Shown piece by piece: positions 25,516 to 33,905 of a DNA stretch of 64,000 nt. The stretch is from Streptomyces liangshanensis (lineage in GTDB: Bacteria; Actinomycetota; Actinomycetes; Streptomycetales; Streptomycetaceae): positions 6,393,501 to 6,457,500 of the forward strand of contig NZ_CP050177.1 of the NCBI RefSeq assembly GCF_011694815.1. Reading direction: 5' to 3'. The position numbers and the translations under genes are program-made. A model generated the notes under the pieces. It ran no database searches. It saw only the letters and a list, made by a program, of their open reading frames with translations, and was not told where the DNA came from. Within the stretch, counting starts at the first letter, position 1. Every line of letters starts with the position of its first letter.

Positions 25516-26835
25516 ATGAGTCAGACCGTCACAGGGTTCGAGGTTCACGACATCCGTTTTCCCACCTCGGAACAGCTCGACGGCTCCGACGCCATGAACC
25601 CGGACCCCGACTACTCGGCGGCCTACGTCGTCCTGCGTACCACGGACGGCGCCGAGGGGCATGGCTTCTGCTTCACGATCGGGCGGGGCAACGAGGTCAC
25701 CGCCGCCGCCATCGAGGCCCTGCGGCCGTACGTCGTGGGGCGCCCGGCCCCGCGCACCGCGGCCGATCTCGCCGCACTCTACTTCGAGCTGACCCACGAC
25801 TCGCAGCTGCGCTGGCTCGGCCCGGAGAAGGGCGTGATGCACATGGCGGCGGGCGCCGTCGTCAATGCCGCCTGGGACCTGGCCGCCGGATACGCGGGCA
25901 AGCCGGTCTGGGAGTTCCTCGCCGGGATGACCCCCGAGGAGCTGGTCTCGCTCGTCGACTTCCGCTACCTGTCGGACGCCCTCACTCCGGACGAAGCGCT
26001 CGCCATCCTCCGGGCCGCGCGGCCGGGCCGCGACGAGCGGGCCGCGCGGCTGCGCGAGCGGGGCTACCCCGCGTACACCACTTCACCGGGCTGGCTCGGC
26101 TACGCCGACTCCAAGCTCGTCGGCCTCGCCCAACAGGCCGTCGCCGACGGCTTCGAGCAGATCAAGCTCAAGGTGGGCGGCGACCTGGACGACGACGTCC
26201 GGCGCATGAAGCTCGCCCGCGAGGCCGTCGGCCCCGACATCCGGATCGCCGTCGACGCGAACCAGCGCTGGGACGTCGCCGAGGCCGTCCGGTGGATGGC
26301 CGCGCTCGCCCCGTACGAGCCCCACTGGATCGAGGAGCCCACCAGCCCCGACGACATCCTCGGCCACGCCGCCATCCGCGCCGGCCAGCCGGTGAAGGTC
26401 GCCACCGGCGAACACGTCGCCAACCGCGTCGTGTTCAAGCAGCTGCTCCAGGCCGGGGCCGTCGACTTCGTCCAGATCGACGCGGCCCGGGTGGCCGGCG
26501 TCAACGAGAACGTGGCGATCCTGCTCCTGGCCGCCAAGTTCGGCGTCCCCGTCTGCCCGCACGCCGGCGGGGTCGGACTGTGCGAACTGGTCCAGCACCT
26601 CTCCATGTTCGACTTCGTCGCCGTCTCCGGCAGCTGGGACGACCGCGTCATCGAGTACGTGGACCACCTCCACGAACACTTCGCCGACCCCGTGGTCATC
26701 GTCTCCGGGAGATACTCCGCTCCCACGGCGCCCGGCTTCTCCGCCCGGATGCTCCCCGCGTCGATCGCCGAACACAGCTACCCCGACGGGCCCGTCTGGC
26801 AGGCCCGCCGCACCACCGAGGAGATCAGCTCATGA
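25516..26835 (+). CDS. fucD: L-fuconate dehydratase (enolase superfamily)
   Basis: 439 residues from ATG 25516. It converts L-fuconate to 2-keto-3-deoxy-L-fuconate in non-phosphorylating L-fucose breakdown. The N-terminus ([25 protein letters not shown]) and [15 protein letters not shown] are specific to this subgroup. Enolase-superfamily machinery is complete: Lys217 and Lys219 in IKLKVGG, metal ligands Asp247 (DANQ), Glu273 (IEEP) and Glu299 (TGEH), and His349 in CPHAGGVGL. The stop overlaps the start of the next gene (ATGA). It is the first gene of the five-gene operon behind the paired operators. Some homologues accept related sugar acids, so the physiological sugar is inferred. Confidence 0.9.
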   Translation: MSQTVTGFEVHDIRFPTSEQLDGSDAMNPDPDYSAAYVVLRTTDGAEGHGFCFTIGRGNEVTAAAIEALRPYVVGRPAPRTAADLAALYFELTHDSQLRWLGPEKGVMHMAAGAVVNAAWDLAAGYAGKPVWEFLAGMTPEELVSLVDFRYLSDALTPDEALAILRAARPGRDERAARLRERGYPAYTTSPGWLGYADSKLVGLAQQAVADGFEQIKLKVGGDLDDDVRRMKLAREAVGPDIRIAVDANQRWDVAEAVRWMAALAPYEPHWIEEPTSPDDILGHAAIRAGQPVKVATGEHVANRVVFKQLLQAGAVDFVQIDAARVAGVNENVAILLLAAKFGVPVCPHAGGVGLCELVQHLSMFDFVAVSGSWDDRVIEYVDHLHEHFADPVVIVSGRYSAPTAPGFSARMLPASIAEHSYPDGPVWQARRTTEEISS

Positions 26836-27608
26836 GTTCAGCACGGGACTTCGAGGGGCTGAACGCCCTCGTCACCGGCGGCGCCTCCGGCATCGGCGCG
26901 GCCATCGCCACGCTGCTGCTCGCACGCGGCGCCCAGGTCGCCGTACTGGACCGGGACACCGGGGGAGCCCCCGAGGGGACGCTCGCGCTCAAGGCGGACG
27001 TCACCGACGACGCGGCGGTCAAGGCCGCCGTCGACGCGGCCGCCGCCGAGTTCGGCGCGCTGCACACGGTCGTCTCCAACGCCGGGATCGGCGCCGTCGG
27101 GACCGTCACCGACAACCCCGACGACGAGTGGCACCGGGTCCTCGACATCAACGTCCTCGGCATGGTCCGCACCGCGCGCCACGCCGTACCCCACCTGCGC
27201 CGCGCCGCGGCCGACCGGCCGGGCAGCGTCTCCATCACCCAGACCTGCTCCATCGCCGCGACCGCGGGCCTGCCGCAGCGCGCCCTCTACAGCGCCAGCA
27301 AGGGAGCGGTCCTCTCGCTCACCCTGGCGATGGCCGCGGACCATGTCCGGGAGGGCATCCGCGTCAACTGCGTCAACCCCGGAACCGCCGACACCCCCTG
27401 GGTCGGACGCCTGCTCGACCAGGCCCCCGACCCCGAGGCCGAGCGCGCCGCCCTCGCCGCCCGCCAGCCGTCAGGACGACTGGTCGGCGCGGACGAGGTC
27501 GCCGCGGCGGTCGCCTATCTCGCCAGCCCCGCCGCGGCGGCCGTCACGGGGACGGCGCTCGCGGTCGACGGCGGGATGCAAGGCCTGCGCCTTCGTCCCG
27601 CCAACTGA
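26832..27608 (+). CDS. SDR oxidoreductase, probable sugar or 2-keto-3-deoxy-L-fuconate dehydrogenase
   Basis: 258 residues from ATG 26832, overlapping the preceding stop (ATGA). The Rossmann nucleotide loop TGGASGIG, the NAGIG block, and the catalytic Ser near 140, Tyr153 and Lys157 in LYSASKG are all present. The [20 protein letters not shown] segment resembles 2-keto-3-deoxy-L-fuconate 4-dehydrogenases, which use NAD+ in the step after FucD. An L-fucose dehydrogenase role is an alternative. No lactonase or KDF hydrolase gene is seen in the operon, so the pathway would need partners elsewhere. Confidence 0.8.
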   Translation: MSSARDFEGLNALVTGGASGIGAAIATLLLARGAQVAVLDRDTGGAPEGTLALKADVTDDAAVKAAVDAAAAEFGALHTVVSNAGIGAVGTVTDNPDDEWHRVLDINVLGMVRTARHAVPHLRRAAADRPGSVSITQTCSIAATAGLPQRALYSASKGAVLSLTLAMAADHVREGIRVNCVNPGTADTPWVGRLLDQAPDPEAERAALAARQPSGRLVGADEVAAAVAYLASPAAAAVTGTALAVDGGMQGLRLRPAN

Positions 27609-27641
27609 GCCGACATCCACCTTCATAAGGACGGGACCTCC

Positions 27642-28718
27642 ATGAAGCGAAACACCGCGGACCGCTCCCCATTCCGCAGACTTCGTACGACGGGCGCCTC
27701 CGCCTGTGCCGTGGTGCTCGCCGTGACAGCCCTGGCCGGCTGCAACCGCGAGTCGGACTCCGACAGCGCCGCCGGGGGCGGGAAGGTCGGCATCGACCTG
27801 CCGCGCGCCGACAGCGACTTCTGGAACTCCTACCAGCAGTACATCGACAAGGGCGTCAAGGCGGACGGCATCGATGCCCTGCCGCCGACCAACTCGCAGA
27901 ACGACATCGGCAAGCTCGTCGCCAACGTCCAGGCCTTCACGGACCAGGGCGCCAAGGCGGTGGTCATGGCCCCGCAGGACACCGGCGCGATAGCCGAGAC
28001 GCTCCAGACGCTGAGCGACAAGAAGATCCCCGTCGTCAGCGTGGACACCCGCCCCGACAAGGGCGACGTCTACATGGTCGTCCGGGCCGACAACCGCGCG
28101 TACGGCCAGAAGGCCTGCGAGTACCTGGGCGAGCAGCTCAAGGGCAAGGGCAAGGTCGCCGAGTTCCAGGGCGACCTGTCCTCCATCAACGGCCGGGACC
28201 GCTCCGAGGCGTTCAAGAGCTGCATGACGGAGAAGTTCCCGAACATCCAGGTCTTCGAGCTGGCCACCGAGTGGAAGGGTGACGTGGCCTCGGCCAAGCT
28301 CCAGTCCACCCTGGCCGCCCACCCCGACCTCAACGGCATCTACATGCAGGCCGGCGGCGTCTTCCTCCAGCCGACCCTGGCCCTGCTGGAGCAGAAGAAG
28401 CTCCTCAAGGCCCCCGGCACCCCCGGGCACATCACGATCATCTCCAACGACGGCATCCCCGAGGAACTGGACGCCATCCGCGCGGGCAAGATCGACGCCA
28501 CCATCTCGCAGCCCGCCGACCTCTACGCCAAGTACGCGCTGTACTGGGCGAAGGAGGCACTGGCCGGTACGACCCCGAAGGCCGGCCCGACCGACCACGG
28601 TTCCACGATCATCAAGATCCCCAACGGTTTCGAGGACCAGCTCCCCGCGCCCCTGGTGACCAAGGCGAACGTGGACGACCCGAAGCTCTGGGCCAACCAG
28701 CTGGAGAAGAAGAACTAG
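27642..28718 (+). CDS. sugar ABC transporter substrate-binding lipoprotein
   Basis: 358 residues from ATG 27642. The signal peptide ends in lipobox LAGC with Cys34, so the mature protein is membrane-anchored by lipid. The fold is the periplasmic-binding-protein type that takes up ribose-like sugars (VGIDLPRADSDFWNSYQQYI, then DQGAKAVVMAPQDTGAI and an ISNDGIPEELDAI block). With the ATPase and permease downstream it makes a CUT2-type importer. The operon suggests L-fucose or a related deoxysugar or uronate as ligand; binding was not determined. Confidence 0.88.
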   Translation: MKRNTADRSPFRRLRTTGASACAVVLAVTALAGCNRESDSDSAAGGGKVGIDLPRADSDFWNSYQQYIDKGVKADGIDALPPTNSQNDIGKLVANVQAFTDQGAKAVVMAPQDTGAIAETLQTLSDKKIPVVSVDTRPDKGDVYMVVRADNRAYGQKACEYLGEQLKGKGKVAEFQGDLSSINGRDRSEAFKSCMTEKFPNIQVFELATEWKGDVASAKLQSTLAAHPDLNGIYMQAGGVFLQPTLALLEQKKLLKAPGTPGHITIISNDGIPEELDAIRAGKIDATISQPADLYAKYALYWAKEALAGTTPKAGPTDHGSTIIKIPNGFEDQLPAPLVTKANVDDPKLWANQLEKKN

Positions 28719-28720
28719 CC

Positions 28721-30265
28721 ATGGACCAGGCACCTCCGGACGCGGCCGCACCCGCCGCGGTCCACGCGGAAGGCATCGTCAAGCGCTTCGGTCCCACCGT
28801 GGCGCTCGACGGTGTCCGGCTCACGGTCCGCCCCGGCGAGTCCCACGCGCTCGTCGGGCGCAACGGCGCGGGCAAGTCCACCCTGGTGAGCGTGCTCACC
28901 GGGCTGCACCGGCCCGACGCAGGACAGGTCAGCTTCGGCGGCGAGCCCGCGCCCGCCTTCGGGGACACCACGGCCTGGCAGTCCAAGGTCGCCTGCGTCT
29001 ACCAGAAGTCGATGGTCGTGCCCGACCTGACCGTCGCCGAGAACCTGTTCCTCAACAACTACGGCCTGGGCGGCTCCGGCGCCGGCGGCCGCTTCATCAG
29101 CTGGCGCGGCCTGCGCGAGCGCGCCAGGGAGCTGCTCTCCGGGTACGGGGTCGACGTCGACCCCAACGTCCGGGCGAAGGATCTCCCGGTCGAGCAGCGG
29201 CAGTTCGTCGAGATCGCCCGGGCGCTGTCCTTCGGCGCCCGGCTGATCATCCTCGACGAGCCGACCGCCCAGCTCGACGCCCGGGGCATCCAGCGGCTCT
29301 TCGGCAAGCTCCGCGAACTCCAGGACCAGGGGGTGGCGTTCCTCTTCATCTCCCACCACCTCCAGGAGGTGTACGAGCTGTGCACCGCCGTCACCGTCTA
29401 CCGGGACGCACGCCATGTGCTGACCGCCCAGGTCGCCGACCTGTCCAAGGCGGACCTCGTCACGGCGATGACGGGGGAGTCCAGCGGCAAGGCGGCCTGG
29501 CACGCGGCGGGCACGAAGGAGCGGGACACCACGGCCGAGCCCGTCCTGCGGACCGAAGGACTCACCCTGGAAGGGGAGTTCGAGCCGCTGGACCTGGCCG
29601 TACGGCCGGGTGAGGTGCTCGGCGTGGCGGGCGCCGCCGCCAGCGGCGCCACCGCACTCGGCGAGATCCTGGCCGGGATGCGCAAGCCGTCCGGCGGCAG
29701 CGTCTCGATGCACGGCACCAAGGTCAAGCCGGGCAGCGTCCCGCACGCCCTGGACGCCGGCATCGGCTACATCCCCGAGGACCGGCACCTCCAGGGGCTG
29801 GTCCTGGAACGCAGCGTCGCGGAGAACGCGACCCTCACGGTCACCGACCAGCTCGGCCCGTGGGGGACCGTACTGCCCTCGCGTACCCGGGAGTTCGCCC
29901 GGACGATGATCGCGTCGCTGGACATCAAGACGCAGGGCCCCGAGCAGCCGGTCTCGGGCCTGTCCGGCGGGAACCAGCAGAAGGTCGTCGTGGCCCGCGC
30001 GCTGGCCCGCAAGCCCAGCGCGCTGGTCGCCCTGCGGCCGACCGCCGGGGTCGACATCAAATCGAAGGACTCGCTGCTCGGTGTGGTGCGCACGGTGGCG
30101 GACCAGGGCAGCGCGGCCGTGATCATCTCCGACGAACTGGATGATCTGCGGGTGTGCGACCGGGTCCTCGCGCTCTTCCACGGGCGCGTCGTGGCCACGT
30201 TCGGGAGCGGGTGGACGGACCAGGAACTGGTCGCCGCCATGGAAGGTGTGGGGGAGAGGGAATGA
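28721..30265 (+). CDS. sugar ABC transporter, double ATP-binding protein (CUT2 type)
   Basis: 514 residues from ATG 28721, two bases after the previous stop. Two nucleotide-binding domains are fused, as in RbsA or XylG. Domain 1 is complete: Walker A GRNGAGKST at 46-54, signature LPVEQRQFVEIARALS, Walker B LIILDEPTAQLD. Domain 2 keeps the signature LSGGNQQK (near 413), but its Walker A reads GAAASGAT and its Walker B reads ALVALRPTAGVD, without the usual Asp-Glu pair. A weak second Walker A is normal in this family; loss of Walker B Asp-Glu is less so. Energy would come mainly from domain 1. Confidence 0.9.
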   Translation: MDQAPPDAAAPAAVHAEGIVKRFGPTVALDGVRLTVRPGESHALVGRNGAGKSTLVSVLTGLHRPDAGQVSFGGEPAPAFGDTTAWQSKVACVYQKSMVVPDLTVAENLFLNNYGLGGSGAGGRFISWRGLRERARELLSGYGVDVDPNVRAKDLPVEQRQFVEIARALSFGARLIILDEPTAQLDARGIQRLFGKLRELQDQGVAFLFISHHLQEVYELCTAVTVYRDARHVLTAQVADLSKADLVTAMTGESSGKAAWHAAGTKERDTTAEPVLRTEGLTLEGEFEPLDLAVRPGEVLGVAGAAASGATALGEILAGMRKPSGGSVSMHGTKVKPGSVPHALDAGIGYIPEDRHLQGLVLERSVAENATLTVTDQLGPWGTVLPSRTREFARTMIASLDIKTQGPEQPVSGLSGGNQQKVVVARALARKPSALVALRPTAGVDIKSKDSLLGVVRTVADQGSAAVIISDELDDLRVCDRVLALFHGRVVATFGSGWTDQELVAAMEGVGERE

Positions 30266-31290
30266 CCGACACGATCAGTCCGCCGACGGTGGACACGGCC
30301 AAGGGCGCGGGGCCGGCGAGCCGGCTCAAGCTCATCCGGTGGAGCGACTTCTCGCTCGTGCCGGTGATCCTGGTGCTGATGGTGATCGGCTTCATCGTCT
30401 CGCCGGTCTTCCTCACCTCCAACAACCTGATCAGCGTCGTCCAGCAGTCCTCCGAGCTGAGCCTGCTCGTGCTCGGCCAGGCGCTGATCCTGATCTGCGG
30501 CCGGATGGACCTGTCACTGGAGTCGACGATCGGCATCGCGCCGGTCGTGGCCATGTGGCTGATCCTGCCGACCGAGGGCGGCCGGTTCAACGGCCTGGGC
30601 GTGCTGCCCTCCTGGAGCGCCATCCCCATCTGCCTGCTGGTGGGCGTGATCATCGGGGCGATCAACGGCTTCCTGATGCTCAAGCTGCGGGTCAACGGCT
30701 TCATCGCCACCCTCGGCATGCTCACCATGCTGCGCGGCCTCCACATCGGCATCACCGAGGGCAAGTCGATCACCGACGTCCCGGAGTCCTTCCGGTACCT
30801 CGGCAAGACCGACTGGCTGGGCGCCCCGGCCGCCGTCTGGATCTGCCTGGCGCTCTTCGCGATCGGCGGGGCGGCGCTGGCCTGGCTGAAGCACGGCCGT
30901 TCGCTGTACGCCATCGGCGGCAACCCGGAAGCGGCCCGCGCGGCCGGCATCCGGGTCGACCGGATCACGTGGATCGTGCTGGCGATCGGCGGCCTGCTGG
31001 CCGCCTTCGCCGGAATCCTCTACACCGGCCACTACGGTTCGGTCGCCGCCACCCAGGGCAACGGCTGGATCTTCCAGGTCTTCGCGGCCGCCGTCATCGG
31101 GGGCATCAGCCTCAAGGGCGGGCGCGGCACGCTCTTCGGCGCGCTCACCGGGGTGCTCACGCTCCAGCTCGTCGTGAACGTGATGACCCTCGGGGGCGTA
31201 CCGGCCCTCTGGAACCAGTTTCTCAACGGCGCGATCATCATCGTCGCGCTGGTCATCTCCCGCTTCGCGAGCGGCGAAAAGCAGGACTGA
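30262..31290 (+). CDS. sugar ABC transporter permease (CUT2 type)
   Basis: 342 residues from ATG 30262, overlapping the preceding stop (ATGA). It has about eight to ten hydrophobic helices, starting VPVILVLMVIGFIV. The permease signature GGNPEAARAAGIRVDRI is the coupling segment that contacts the ATPase, and AAVIGGISLKGGRGTLFGAL is typical of ribose/xylose-type permeases. A transport function with the two genes before it is secure at family level; the sugar is inferred from operon context. Confidence 0.9.
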   Translation: MTDTISPPTVDTAKGAGPASRLKLIRWSDFSLVPVILVLMVIGFIVSPVFLTSNNLISVVQQSSELSLLVLGQALILICGRMDLSLESTIGIAPVVAMWLILPTEGGRFNGLGVLPSWSAIPICLLVGVIIGAINGFLMLKLRVNGFIATLGMLTMLRGLHIGITEGKSITDVPESFRYLGKTDWLGAPAAVWICLALFAIGGAALAWLKHGRSLYAIGGNPEAARAAGIRVDRITWIVLAIGGLLAAFAGILYTGHYGSVAATQGNGWIFQVFAAAVIGGISLKGGRGTLFGALTGVLTLQLVVNVMTLGGVPALWNQFLNGAIIIVALVISRFASGEKQD

Positions 31291-31312
31291 CCGACCGGCG
31301 ACACCGCCCGAC

Positions 31313-31348
31313 GGGCGCCGGGGAGGCCACACGGCCTCCCCGGCGCCC
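31313..31348. terminator. strong bidirectional terminator after the sugar operon
   Basis: A 16-bp perfect stem with a four-base ACAC loop starts 23 bases after the permease stop. Arms 31313-31328 and 31333-31348. Confidence 0.88.
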
Positions 31349-31352
31349 GGTC

Positions 31353-31388
31353 GCGTTCCCCCGGCGCCCGGAGACGCCGGGGGAACGC
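31353..31388. terminator. second terminator facing the convergent GntR-type gene
   Basis: A 14-bp perfect stem (GCGTTCCCCCGGCG with its complement) with an eight-base loop directly abuts the regulator's stop at 31390. With the hairpin before it, each convergent transcript has its own terminator. Confidence 0.85.
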
Positions 31389-31389
31389 C

Positions 31390-32061
31390 TCACAGCGTCG
31401 ACCGCAACCACATCTCCACACTCGCCACGTGCACCGTCGCCCACGAGCGCGCCGCCTCCGCGTCGCGGTCCCGCAGCGCCGCCAGGATCGCCCGGTGCTC
31501 GTGCAGGGTGCGGCTCACCGCGTCCTCCTGCGTCAGCCCGCGCCAGACCCGCGCGCGTGTGGTCGGCCCCGAGAGCCCGTCCAGCAGCGAGCACAGCACG
31601 GAGTTGCCCGAGAACTGCACGATGCCCCGGTGGAACTCCAGGTCGGACGCGACCAGCTCCTCCACCGAGGGGTCGTCGCCCAGCGCGTCCAACCGGGCGT
31701 CCATCGCCGCCAGTTCGTCGTCGGTGATCCGCGCGCACGCCATCGCCGTGGCGGCCGGCTCCAGGATCCGCCGTACCGCGAGGAACTCCAGCACCGTGTC
31801 GTCGCGGTGGAAGTCCACCACGAAGCTCAGCGCCTCCAGCAGCAACTGCGGGTCCAGGCTCGTGACGTACGTGCCGTCGCCCTGCCGTACGTCGAGAATG
31901 CGGATGAGCGACAGCGCGCGGACCGCCTCCCGCAGGGAGTTGCGGGACAGACCCAGCTCGGCGGCGAGTTCGCTCTCCTTGGGGAGGCGATCGCCGGGGC
32001 GCAGCGCGCCCGAGACGATCATCCCCTTGATCTTCTCGATGGCCTCGTCGGTGACAGCCAT
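31390..32061 (-). CDS. GntR-family (FadR subfamily, FCD domain) transcriptional regulator
   Basis: 223 residues from ATG 32061, with GGAGG six bases upstream. The N-terminal winged helix (IVSGALRPGDRLPKESELAAELGLSRNSLREAVRALSL) is the GntR DNA-binding head. The C-terminal all-helical FCD domain (residues 90-215) carries Asp and His residues (DLEFHRGIV, HEHRAIL) that bind metal or ligand in this subgroup. It faces the sugar operon, and a perfect copy of that operon's operator lies upstream of its own ribosome site. Repression of both, relieved by a pathway acid such as fuconate or its product, is a natural inference. Confidence 0.88.
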   Translation of the reverse strand: MAVTDEAIEKIKGMIVSGALRPGDRLPKESELAAELGLSRNSLREAVRALSLIRILDVRQGDGTYVTSLDPQLLLEALSFVVDFHRDDTVLEFLAVRRILEPAATAMACARITDDELAAMDARLDALGDDPSVEELVASDLEFHRGIVQFSGNSVLCSLLDGLSGPTTRARVWRGLTQEDAVSRTLHEHRAILAALRDRDAEAARSWATVHVASVEMWLRSTL

Positions 32062-32072
32062 GGGCGACCTCC

Positions 32073-32087
32073 ATACATCCGATGTAT
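32073..32087. promoter_or_regulatory. perfect palindromic operator of the GntR-type regulator
   Basis: ATACATCCGATGTAT is a perfect 15-bp palindrome around a central C. It lies just upstream of the regulator's GGAGG and overlaps the region after a CATAAT-like -10 on the minus strand (32097-32102). This position would give autorepression. Confidence 0.75.
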
Positions 32088-32118
32088 CGACCTCCATTAT
32101 GCGCCGGGAAACACCGGA

Positions 32119-32148
32119 GAGGGGCGCTCCCGGGAAGGAGCGCCCCTC
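32119..32148 (-). terminator. terminator of the glycerol operon
   Basis: A 12-bp perfect stem, GAGGGGCGCTCC with its complement, closes a six-base loop, 82 bases downstream of the glpD stop on the minus strand and upstream of the GntR-type promoter. Confidence 0.82.
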
Positions 32149-32230
32149 GATCCGAGCCGGTGACAGGCCCGGACACCGCGCGAACACGGCACCGCCGTAC
32201 GGGCCGGCCCGCCGGGACCGGCCCGCCGGA

Positions 32231-33844
32231 TCAGCCCCGCTTGGCGAGGATCGCCTCGATCCGCGCCCGGATCTCGTCCGTGGCCAGTCCTCGGATCGTC
32301 AGGGTCGTCCGCCGGCGCAGCACGTCGTCCGCCGTCTCGGCCCACTCGCGGTCCCGGGCGTAGACGACCTGCGCCCAGATCTCGGGCGCGTCCGGGTGGA
32401 TCCGCTCGCCCAACTCCGCGTGCTCGTTGGCGAGACGGGCGATGTCGAACGCCAGCGTGCCGTAGTGCGTCGCCAGGTGGTGGGCCGTGTCGGGCGCCAT
32501 CGACGGTCCCGTACCGCCCCCGTCGATCATCAGCCGGTGCGCCACCGCGTGCGGGTTGGCGAGCCCGGGCAGCGGGGGCTTCTTCGGCAGGTCCGAGATC
32601 GGCTCCATGTTCTCGGACAGCGGGTGCCCCGGCAGCTGCGCCAGCTTGTTGACGACCATGCGGCCGATGTGCCGGAAGGTCGTCCACTTGCCGCCCGCCA
32701 CCGACAGCATGCCGCCGCTGCCCTCGGTCACGACCGTCTCGCGCTTGGCCGTGGAGGTGTCGCCGGGACCGCCGGGCAGGACCCGCAGACCGGCGTACGA
32801 GTACGTGATCAGGTCCCGCGAGAGCTGCTGGTCCCGTACGGACAGCGACGCCTCGTCCAGGATCTGGTGGATGTCCTTCTCGTTGACGGCGACGTCCGCG
32901 GGGTCGCCCACGTACTCCTCGTCCGTCGTCCCGAGCACCAGCATGTCCTCCCAGGGGAGGGCGAAGGTGATGCGGTACTTGTCGATGGGCGTGGCGAGCG
33001 CCGCGTTCCACGGCGCGGTGCGCCGCAGGACCAGGTGCGCGCCCTTGGAGAGGCGGATGGACGGCTCCGAGGCCGCGTCCTCCATGGTCCGCAGCCGGTC
33101 CACCCACGGTCCGGTGGCGTTCAGTACCAGCCGGGCGTCGACCTTGAACTCACTGCCGTCCAGGGCGTCCTTGAGCTCCGCGCCGGTGACCCGGCCGCCG
33201 GTGAAGCGCAGCCCGGTGACCTCGGCGTGGTTGAGCACGGTGGCGCCCGAGTCGACGGCCGCGCGGACCGTCATCAGCGCCATCCGGGCGTCGTTCATCT
33301 GGTCGTCGCCGTACACGGCCACGGCCTTGAGGTTGTCCGTACGCAACTCGGGGACGGCGCGCCGCGCCTTGGCCGGGCTGATCACGTGGCCCACGCCGTC
33401 GCCGAACGCGGAGAGCGCGGAGTACGCGAAGACGCCCGCGCCCAGCTTGGTGGCGCCGTGCGGCCCGCCCTTGTAGACGGGCAGGTAGAAGGTGAGCGGG
33501 TTGGCCAGGTGCGGTGCCACCTGCCGCGACACCGCACGCCGCTCGAAGTGGTTCTCCGCGACCAGCTTCACCGCGCCGGTCTGGAGGTAGCGCAGTCCGC
33601 CGTGGAGCAGCTTGGAGGAGGCGGACGAGGTGGCGCCGGCGAAGTCGCCGCCGTCGACCAGCGCCACCCGCAGCCCCGACTGGGAGGCATGCCAGGCGGT
33701 GGAGATGCCCAGGATGCCGCCGCCGATCACCAGGAGGTCGTACGTCGCCGTGGAAAGCTGTTCCCGGGTCTGGGCGCGGCTCGGCAGGGAACCGCCGGCC
33801 GGGTGCGTCCCCAGTGCGGGGGCGCTCTGCAGGGTGGTGCTCAT
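32231..33844 (-). CDS. glpD: glycerol-3-phosphate dehydrogenase GlpD
   Basis: 537 residues from ATG 33844, preceded by GAGGAG. It oxidises glycerol-3-phosphate to dihydroxyacetone phosphate and feeds electrons to the quinone pool at the membrane. The FAD-binding loop GGGILG at 41-46 (LVIGGGILGISTAWHASQSG) is followed by SSASSKLLHGGLRYLQ, the family's GlpD/FAD signature. The C-terminal domain holds GGKWTTFRHIGRMVV. It is the last gene of the glpF-glpK-glpD transcript and corresponds to gylB-type genes of Streptomyces. Confidence 0.95.
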   Translation of the reverse strand: MSTTLQSAPALGTHPAGGSLPSRAQTREQLSTATYDLLVIGGGILGISTAWHASQSGLRVALVDGGDFAGATSSASSKLLHGGLRYLQTGAVKLVAENHFERRAVSRQVAPHLANPLTFYLPVYKGGPHGATKLGAGVFAYSALSAFGDGVGHVISPAKARRAVPELRTDNLKAVAVYGDDQMNDARMALMTVRAAVDSGATVLNHAEVTGLRFTGGRVTGAELKDALDGSEFKVDARLVLNATGPWVDRLRTMEDAASEPSIRLSKGAHLVLRRTAPWNAALATPIDKYRITFALPWEDMLVLGTTDEEYVGDPADVAVNEKDIHQILDEASLSVRDQQLSRDLITYSYAGLRVLPGGPGDTSTAKRETVVTEGSGGMLSVAGGKWTTFRHIGRMVVNKLAQLPGHPLSENMEPISDLPKKPPLPGLANPHAVAHRLMIDGGGTGPSMAPDTAHHLATHYGTLAFDIARLANEHAELGERIHPDAPEIWAQVVYARDREWAETADDVLRRRTTLTIRGLATDEIRARIEAILAKRG

Positions 33845-33905
33845 CGTTGACTCCTCGTCAGCTCGTCCGGTACCGGCGGCCGGTGTGCGTCGTGGCCGGC
33901 CGGCC

